Both the position numbers and the translations under genes were made by a program. Below, in pieces: positions 24,020 through 30,240 of a stretch of 30,240 bases of DNA; within the stretch, counting starts at the first letter, position 1; each line of letters begins with the position of its first letter. The notes beneath the pieces were generated by a model, which saw only the letters and a list, made by a program, of their open reading frames with translations, searched no databases and had not been told where the DNA came from. This stretch comes from CAYLRF01 sp964385995 (lineage in GTDB: Bacteria > Bacillota > Clostridia > Lachnospirales > Lachnospiraceae): contig CAYLRF010000014.1 in the NCBI GenBank assembly GCA_964385995.1, positions 1-30,240 of the forward strand. Reading direction: 5' to 3'.

Positions 24020-26569
24020 TTAAGCCCTTATCTTCGCGTCGAACACAGACTTTAAGGTGTCAGCGACCTTCATGAATATCTCATCCGCCGTTTTATCCGT
24101 AACGTCGCCTTCGTCGGACTCTATCCGAAGATTAAACGCCATGCTCTTTAGGCCCTCCCCGAGCTTCTCGCTTTCAAACACGTCGAAAAGACTGACTTTC
24201 TTTATGCGGCTGTCACACGCGCTTATCGCCTCGGTTATCTTACCGCACGGCACGTCTTTTCCTATCAGGAAGGATATGTCGCGACTCGCCTTAATAAATC
24301 CCGGATCGGGAACATATTTTATGTCTTTCTTAAATAAGGCTGACAGCGCGTCGTAATCTATCTCCGCTATAAAGATCGTGACGTCCGATTTCTTTTTTAA
24401 GGCTATATTAAGTCCCTCGACGATCTCGTAGCGAAGCTGACCCGCCACCCCGATCTTAACATACGCCGGCCTTTTCTCGTCCGTCCCGTTTTCCTTTCCG
24501 GAGCCGTATCTTCCGTCCGCGGCTTCATTTCTTTTCGCGCTGCCTCCCACTGTCTCCGGTTCATCGGCGCAAACTTCCTCTTTCGCGGCGTCTCCCGAAA
24601 CCTCGCAGTATATGTCGGCGCATCTTCCGGGGTGAAGGTAAGGCGCCTGCCCTTCCTCGTATTTAAACTTAAGGCCGTTAAACGCCGCCAGTCCCTCAAG
24701 CGTCTCTTTTACGGAAAAGAAATCCTCCTCCCCGCCGCAGACGCCGAGACAGAGTGTCTTTTTCTCCCTTGGCGGCTCCGTAAGAGGAAGGGCCTTCGGG
24801 ATATATACGTTTGCCATCTCAAAGAAACGCGTAGCCTCATGACCGTTTTTGATATTGCCTTCGATGGCCCTTACCATGGAAGGAGTAAGAAACGTGCGCA
24901 TGATCTCAAGTTTCTCGGTGATAGGATTTAAGATCTTAACGGCCCGGCGCAATGAAGAGTCCTCCGGTATGAGATAAGCGTCAAAATCGCCCCTTCCCGT
25001 CATGGCCATGGTCTTTATCTCATAGTATCCCCGCGAACAGAGATACTCTTTCACGGCAAGCTCCTTTGCCCTGCTCTTTTTCATGCCTCCGTTTGTGACC
25101 GCCGCGTCGTCAAGGAACGTGGGCTTTAGTTTGTCATATCCGTATTCGCGGATAACTTCCTCCGCTATGTCCTGATACCCCTCCACGTCCTCGCGGTAAG
25201 GAGGAACCTGAAGCGTCATCTCATCGCCGCTTAAAGTCACGCCGAATCCCAGCGCCTTTAAGATATCGGTCATCTCACCTTCGGGCACCGTAATCCCGAG
25301 TACATCATTTACCTTGCTTACGGAGACTTTTATCTCTCTCGGCTTATCCGCGTCGATGGATCCGACCTCGAAATGACTCGCGCTTATCTTCGCGAGGCCG
25401 ATCTTTTGAACCAGATTTAAGGCGCGGGAAAGACCGCATTTTGACATATGGACGTTTACGCCCTTCTCAAAGCACGCCGCGGCGTCCGACGCGATACCCA
25501 GGCTCCTTGAGGTTTTTCGGATATTATCCCTCTTAAATACCGCGGCCTCAAAAAGAACTCTCCTCGTGGAACCCGTTATCTCGCTGTTTAAGCCGCCCAT
25601 CACTCCCGCGAGACCTACGGGTTTTTCTTTATCGCAGATAAGAAGATTATCATGAGTGAGCGCCCTCTTTTTGCCGTCAAGGGTAACTATTTCCTCATTA
25701 TCCGCGGCGCGTCTTACCACGATCCCATGACCGCTTAACGTATCAAGGTCAAAGGCGTGCATGGGCTGACCCGTCTCCACCATCACGTAGTTCGTGATAT
25801 CGACCATCGCGTTTATGGCATTGTGGCCCACCGCGATCAGGCGCCTTTTCATCCACAAGGGAGACTGCATGTCCTTTACGTCATAGACATAATGCCCGAG
25901 ATACGCGGGGCAAAGGACGTCATCTTTTACCGTGACGCTGATATCCGGGTCGAAAGTGCCGTCAGTCTCATAGGACATGTCGGGCGCCTTAAAGGGCTTA
26001 CGAAACGCCGCGGCCACTTCCCTCGCGATGCCCATAACGGACTGACAGTCGGGACGGTTCGCCGTGACAGCTATGTCAAAGAGATAATCGTCAAGCCCCA
26101 GATATTCCTTCATGTCCGTCCCGACAGGCGCGTCATCGTCCAATATCATGATACCGTCGACGTCCGCGCCCGGATACCACTGCCCGTCTATACCCAGCTC
26201 CTCTCCCGAGCAGAGCATACCGTATGAAATCATGCCGACCATTTTCCTCGGCTTTATGTCAAGACCGCACGGAAGCTTCGCGCCCACGAGAGCCGTCGGC
26301 ACCTTGGCGCCCGCGAAAATATTTGTCGCGCCGGTAAGAATCAGGTGATCTTTTCCCTTATCGCCGCAGTCCACGTGACATATCGTAAGATGAGTCCCTT
26401 CGTACGGCCGAGCCGCCGTTATCTGCCCCACGACGACATCTTCCATGTTCTCTCCGAGGTAGCGAACGGACTCGACCTCAAAACCCACGGAAAAAAGTTT
26501 TTCCTCCAGCTCCTTTGGCGAGACATCTATATCCGTATATTCCTTAAGCCAGCTGAGTAATACTTTCAT
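24020..26569 (-). CDS. pheT: Phenylalanyl-tRNA synthetase beta subunit
   Basis: PheT is the large subunit of the (alpha-beta)2 phenylalanyl-tRNA synthetase. It carries the tRNA-binding EMAP/OB domain (after MKVLLSWLKEYTDI), the B3/B4 editing domain, the B5 domain (EVIREYGYDKL), the catalytically inactive aaRS-like core and the C-terminal anticodon-binding domain (IKKVSLFDVFESEKLGEGLKS). The ATG at 26569 follows AGAGGAT. The product is 849 residues, longer than the usual ~800. The extra length lies at about residues 657-701 (24466-24600), a charged low-complexity stretch inserted between CADIYCEV and VKIGVAGQLR. It forms an operon with pheS upstream, about 140 bases apart after gap collapse. 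Confidence 0.95.
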   Translation of the reverse strand: MKVLLSWLKEYTDIDVSPKELEEKLFSVGFEVESVRYLGENMEDVVVGQITAARPYEGTHLTICHVDCGDKGKDHLILTGATNIFAGAKVPTALVGAKLPCGLDIKPRKMVGMISYGMLCSGEELGIDGQWYPGADVDGIMILDDDAPVGTDMKEYLGLDDYLFDIAVTANRPDCQSVMGIAREVAAAFRKPFKAPDMSYETDGTFDPDISVTVKDDVLCPAYLGHYVYDVKDMQSPLWMKRRLIAVGHNAINAMVDITNYVMVETGQPMHAFDLDTLSGHGIVVRRAADNEEIVTLDGKKRALTHDNLLICDKEKPVGLAGVMGGLNSEITGSTRRVLFEAAVFKRDNIRKTSRSLGIASDAAACFEKGVNVHMSKCGLSRALNLVQKIGLAKISASHFEVGSIDADKPREIKVSVSKVNDVLGITVPEGEMTDILKALGFGVTLSGDEMTLQVPPYREDVEGYQDIAEEVIREYGYDKLKPTFLDDAAVTNGGMKKSRAKELAVKEYLCSRGYYEIKTMAMTGRGDFDAYLIPEDSSLRRAVKILNPITEKLEIMRTFLTPSMVRAIEGNIKNGHEATRFFEMANVYIPKALPLTEPPREKKTLCLGVCGGEEDFFSVKETLEGLAAFNGLKFKYEEGQAPYLHPGRCADIYCEVSGDAAKEEVCADEPETVGGSAKRNEAADGRYGSGKENGTDEKRPAYVKIGVAGQLRYEIVEGLNIALKKKSDVTIFIAEIDYDALSALFKKDIKYVPDPGFIKASRDISFLIGKDVPCGKITEAISACDSRIKKVSLFDVFESEKLGEGLKSMAFNLRIESDEGDVTDKTADEIFMKVADTLKSVFDAKIRA

Positions 26570-26614
26570 AAATATCCTCTTTCCCGACGCGATCTTTTCG
26601 CGCCTCAAGATTTT

Positions 26615-26870
26615 TTCCCCTTAACGTCCCGAAATGAGTCACGTTCCCTTGAACATGTCAGTCCCGGGTGTCGGCGGGATGATNNNNNNNNNNNNNNNNN
26701 NNNNNNNNNNNNNNNNNNNNNNNNNNNNNNNNNNNNNNNNNNNNNNNNNNNNNNNNNNNNNNNNNNNNNNNNNNNNNNNNNNNCCGAAATGAGTCACGTT
26801 CCCTTGAACATGTCAGTCCCGGGTGTCGGCGGGATGATTCTTTCCCCTTAATGTCCCGAAAAGCGTCACG
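26615..26870. repeat. Direct repeat in the pheS-pheT intergenic region
   Basis: CCCCTTAACGTCCCGAAATG (about 26617-26636) and CCCCTTAATGTCCCGAAAAG (about 26844-26863), with flanking TTT and GTCACG, form a ~29-base imperfect pair. After removing the 155 artefact bases they are about 72 bases apart. The second copy ends in the pheS stop codon. A further TCCCG..CGGGA inverted repeat lies in the same stretch. No transcription terminator is evident between the two genes. Confidence 0.5.
26629..26838. other. Assembly gap 3: 100 N flanked by identical 55-base ends
   Basis: Bases 26629-26683 and 26784-26838 are identical and enclose 100 N, as at the other two gaps. It lies between pheS and pheT and within a repeated intergenic stretch. 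The real pheS-pheT distance is about 141 bases. Confidence 0.93.
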
Positions 26871-27882
26871 CCTTAAACTGCCGCAAAAAATCAATGTCGT
26901 TTTCAAAAAGCTTTCCGATATTGTCGATACCGTATTTAAGCATGGCGATACGCTCTATGCCTATGCCGAACGCCAGTCCCGAATACTCAGAGGAATCGAC
27001 ACCGCAGTTACTAAGCACCCTGTTATTTACTATGCCTCCGCCCAATACTTCTATCCAGCCCGTGCCTTTGCAAAGTCTGCAGCCGCTTCCGCCGCAGGCA
27101 AAGCATGACACGTCGACCTCCACAGAGGGCTCGGTGAAAGGAAAATACGACGGCCGAAGCCTTGTACGGGCGTCGCCCGCGAAAAGCGCCTTCACGAACT
27201 CGTCCAAAAGTCCCTGCAGATCGCAGAGCGTGATGTGCCTGTCAACCACCAGTCCTTCCATCTGGCTGAACATGGGCGAATGTGTGGCGTCGCTGTCCGA
27301 GCGGAACACATTACCCGGCACCAACACCTTTATCGGGGGCTTTTCGGCGTCCATCACGCGGATCTGCCCCGGCGACGTATGCGTGCGAAGGAGCAGATCA
27401 TCCGTCAGCCAGAATGTGTCCTGCATGTCTCTCGAGGGATGATCCTTAAGGACGTTAAGCCGCGTGAAATTATGATCGTCATCTTCTATCTCCGGCCCCT
27501 CGAAGACTTTAAAGCCCATTCCCGAGAAGATCCTTACGATCTCGTTTATGATAAGCGTGTCGGGATGAAGATTTCCGACCTCCCTTTCTCTTACGGGAAG
27601 CGTGACGTCGATCTTTTCTTTTTCGTAGCGAAGCGCGATCTCCCGCTCGTTTATCTCTTCTTTTTTCGCGTCATAGAGACTCTGAACGTCGGTTTTAAGT
27701 TTGTTTGCCGCCAGCCCGTAAGCTCTTTTCTCATCAGCCGGCACGTTTCTGATACCGTTTGTGAGCTTTTGGATCTCGCCGCCCTTTCCCAGATATTTCG
27801 TCCAAAACGCGGCGAGATCGTCGGCGTCGACTGCCTTTGAAATCTCGTCTTCGCACTCTTTTTTTAAATCTTCGGTGTCCAT
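26866..27882 (-). CDS. pheS: Phenylalanyl-tRNA synthetase alpha subunit
   Basis: This 338-residue catalytic subunit of class II PheRS activates phenylalanine and charges tRNA-Phe. An N-terminal coiled-coil segment of ~90 residues is followed by the class II core: FKVFEGPEIEDDDHNFTRLN (motif 1 region), DDLLLRTHTSPGQIRVM, RSDSDATHSPMFSQMEG (motif 2) and GLAFGIGIERIAML (motif 3). The CFACGGSGCRLCKGTGWIEV insert in the core is common in Firmicutes. The ATG at 27882 is chosen for AAAGGAG just upstream. It starts 5 bases after the yihY stop, so the two genes are co-transcribed. Confidence 0.95.
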   Translation of the reverse strand: MDTEDLKKECEDEISKAVDADDLAAFWTKYLGKGGEIQKLTNGIRNVPADEKRAYGLAANKLKTDVQSLYDAKKEEINEREIALRYEKEKIDVTLPVREREVGNLHPDTLIINEIVRIFSGMGFKVFEGPEIEDDDHNFTRLNVLKDHPSRDMQDTFWLTDDLLLRTHTSPGQIRVMDAEKPPIKVLVPGNVFRSDSDATHSPMFSQMEGLVVDRHITLCDLQGLLDEFVKALFAGDARTRLRPSYFPFTEPSVEVDVSCFACGGSGCRLCKGTGWIEVLGGGIVNNRVLSNCGVDSSEYSGLAFGIGIERIAMLKYGIDNIGKLFENDIDFLRQFKA

Positions 27883-27887
27883 ACGGT

Positions 27888-28724
27888 TCACTCCTTTTTC
27901 TTTTTTGCGCGGCTTTTTAACCTGTCCGATAAAATCACGTTCAGCTCGCCGCCCAGAAGCAATATGTACATACAGAAATAAAACCACAGCATGATGAGGA
28001 CGATGGTCGTAAGGCTCCCGTACATATTTGAAAATCCCTTAAAGATATCCATGTACACGGAGATGAAAAACGACGCCCCAAGCCAGCCGAGCGACGTGAA
28101 AAGCGCTCCCGGAAGCTGCCGGATAAACTTAACGCGCACGTTCGGCAGGAATTTATAAACACACGCCGAAAATAACGTAAGTATGACAAAAGTGACGAGC
28201 GTTCGGATACGGATGATAAGATCGGTGATGTATCTTATGGCGGGAATGTACTCGTTTAACAGCCTCCCGATGTCGTCGCCGAAACCCACGATGATGAGGC
28301 TTACCACTATGGCGATTATAAGGACAACCGTATAAAAAGCGGCTCTTATCCGCACGTATATGTAGTTTCTCGTCTCCCTCGTCTGATGAACGCAGTTTAA
28401 GCCTCCCGTGATGGCCATGGTCCCCCGTCCCGCCGACCAGATCGCGACAAGTGCCGTAAGAGGGATGATGGCTCTTGACTGATTGTAAACCTCGTTTACG
28501 ATCGAGACTATGGTAAGCCGTATCGACGCCGGGAAAAAATCATAAGCGGCGCTTATGACATCCGCCTTCGTAAGGGGCGTATACCGGATGAGTGTCAAAA
28601 GAAGCAGGATGATGGGAATAAGCGATAAAACCAAAAAGAACGATGACTGCGCCGCGTAAGCTCCCACATGATCCGCGCTCACCCTGTCTATGAACTTTGC
28701 CGTCCTTTGCAGGAATTTCTTCAT
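27888..28724 (-). CDS. YihY/virulence factor BrkB family membrane protein
   Basis: This 278-residue protein of the YihY family has six likely transmembrane helices. The family hallmarks AYAAQSSFF near the N-terminus, AIWSAGRGTMAITGGLN, and the C-terminal LLGGELN can be seen. Members are often mis-annotated as ribonuclease BN; the physiological role is unsettled. The ATG at 28724 follows AAGGGG. An in-frame extension upstream contains a GTG at 28742 and a perfect AAGGAGGG ahead of an ATA codon at 28793-28791. It is the first gene before pheS and pheT. Confidence 0.88.
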   Translation of the reverse strand: MKKFLQRTAKFIDRVSADHVGAYAAQSSFFLVLSLIPIILLLLTLIRYTPLTKADVISAAYDFFPASIRLTIVSIVNEVYNQSRAIIPLTALVAIWSAGRGTMAITGGLNCVHQTRETRNYIYVRIRAAFYTVVLIIAIVVSLIIVGFGDDIGRLLNEYIPAIRYITDLIIRIRTLVTFVILTLFSACVYKFLPNVRVKFIRQLPGALFTSLGWLGASFFISVYMDIFKGFSNMYGSLTTIVLIMLWFYFCMYILLLGGELNVILSDRLKSRAKKKKE

Positions 28725-28742
28725 AAAACCCCTTTTAGTCAC

Positions 28743-29206
28743 ACACGGGATCCGATTCGCGACCCTTTTTGCCCGGTCCTTCGCGTTTTTTATGAACCCT
28801 CCTTAAGCCGGATATCCGGGATAATCTTCCGACTTGAAGCATTTAAAACCGCACGCGAAACGCGCCAGGGTCACCGGGATTGTAAGGGTCATTTAGACTA
28901 TAAGCTTAAACCTATCGACCACCCGAAAAACGCGCTCCCATACGCAAGCGGGCAGCCGCTTGCGCGGCTGCCCGTACTGCCTGCTCACCCGAAAATGCCG
29001 TTTCCCTAACTTTGAGTCCTAGCTCGCGCCAGGTGGGCATCCGCATTCGTTTTTCTGTCTTCCGCTGCCAAAAGGCGGCCTGACATATTGCGAAGATATG
29101 AGAAGCCCTTTAAAAATATGTAGGTTCAAAATACGGGAGTTGTCGAACATCCCAGGTTCGCGGCTCACAGCCGGAGTGGCTGTCGTTTCCCGCCTGAATA
29201 AAGAGC
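28743..29206. other. Intergenic region between pckA and yihY
   Basis: No gene was recognised in this 464-base stretch. It contains a perfect 10-bp hairpin (GGGCAGCCGC at 28950-28959, loop TTGC, GCGGCTGCCC at 28964-28973) without a T-run. A weaker 6-bp stem (ACAGCC/GGCTGT, 29167-29183) lies near the pckA stop. A yihY promoter must lie here unless transcription comes from pckA, but no convincing -35/-10 pair was found. Confidence 0.5.
28950..28973. repeat. Perfect GC-rich inverted repeat downstream of pckA
   Basis: Ten base pairs (GGGCAGCCGC with GCGGCTGCCC) with a four-base loop make a very stable hairpin about 230 bases after the pckA stop. Neither strand follows it with a U-run, so it may be a mRNA 3'-end stabiliser or pausing site rather than a classical terminator. 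Confidence 0.5.

Positions 29207-30240
<1,034 letters not shown>

Noticed and set aside
28743..28950. Possible T-box riboswitch ahead of yihY-pheS-pheT (a GGGTGGT occurs on the minus strand near 28920)
   Set aside because: The rest of the T-box sequence (ACCGCG), a specifier stem and an antiterminator/terminator pair were not found.
28950..28973. Classical rho-independent terminator for pckA
   Set aside because: The stem is perfect but neither strand has a following T-run, and it is 230 bases from the stop codon.

Overview
The window looks like a piece of a Firmicutes (Clostridia, most likely Lachnospiraceae-like) chromosome. The basis is AGGAGG-type ribosome binding sites, a textbook CIRCE operator in front of clpB, an NAD-linked HydABC [FeFe]-hydrogenase operon, an ATP-type PEP carboxykinase and a PheST/QueA neighbourhood. 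The assembly is a draft. Three 100-N runs (7176-7275, 16859-16958, 26684-26783) are each flanked by the same 55 bases on both sides, so they are almost certainly unmerged contig overlaps rather than missing DNA. Removing 155 bases (100 N plus one 55-base copy) at the first gap restores a perfect 867-residue ClpB.

Region 1 (276-5386, all minus strand) is a five-gene phosphonate operon. In transcription order it encodes a cytidylyltransferase-PEP mutase fusion, a class I aminotransferase, an asparagine-synthetase-like ligase, a GNAT acetyltransferase (frameshifted near its end) and a LicC/PntC-like CTP transferase. No phosphonopyruvate decarboxylase is present, so the first steps may run PEP to phosphonopyruvate to phosphonoalanine, with CMP activation for decoration of a surface polymer or a small molecule. 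The operon's likely promoter has a run of 11 G between a perfect -35 and the -10, the arrangement of a phase-variable promoter. The operon looks less GC-rich than the rest of the window and is bordered by gene remnants.

Region 2 (5600-7044) has a terminator and a gene remnant, a duplicated 63-bp leader, a ribokinase on the plus strand, and three and a bit copies of a ~70-bp repeat that fill the whole space up to clpB. Region 3 (7045-16718, minus) holds clpB under HrcA/CIRCE control, then an operon of an EF-G-like GTPase with a degenerate G4 motif, trkA, trkH and an unknown membrane protein. Region 4 is tyrA (plus), which faces a decayed copy of the hydA tail. Region 5 (18621-28724, minus) runs yihY-pheS-pheT-queA-hydC-hydB-hydA. 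The window ends inside pckA.

A recurring theme is imperfect tandem duplication with a period of about 60-100 bp in intergenic DNA (1-250, 5755-5860, 6818-7044, 17054-17165, 26615-26870). No tRNA, rRNA, CRISPR array or intact insertion sequence was recognised.
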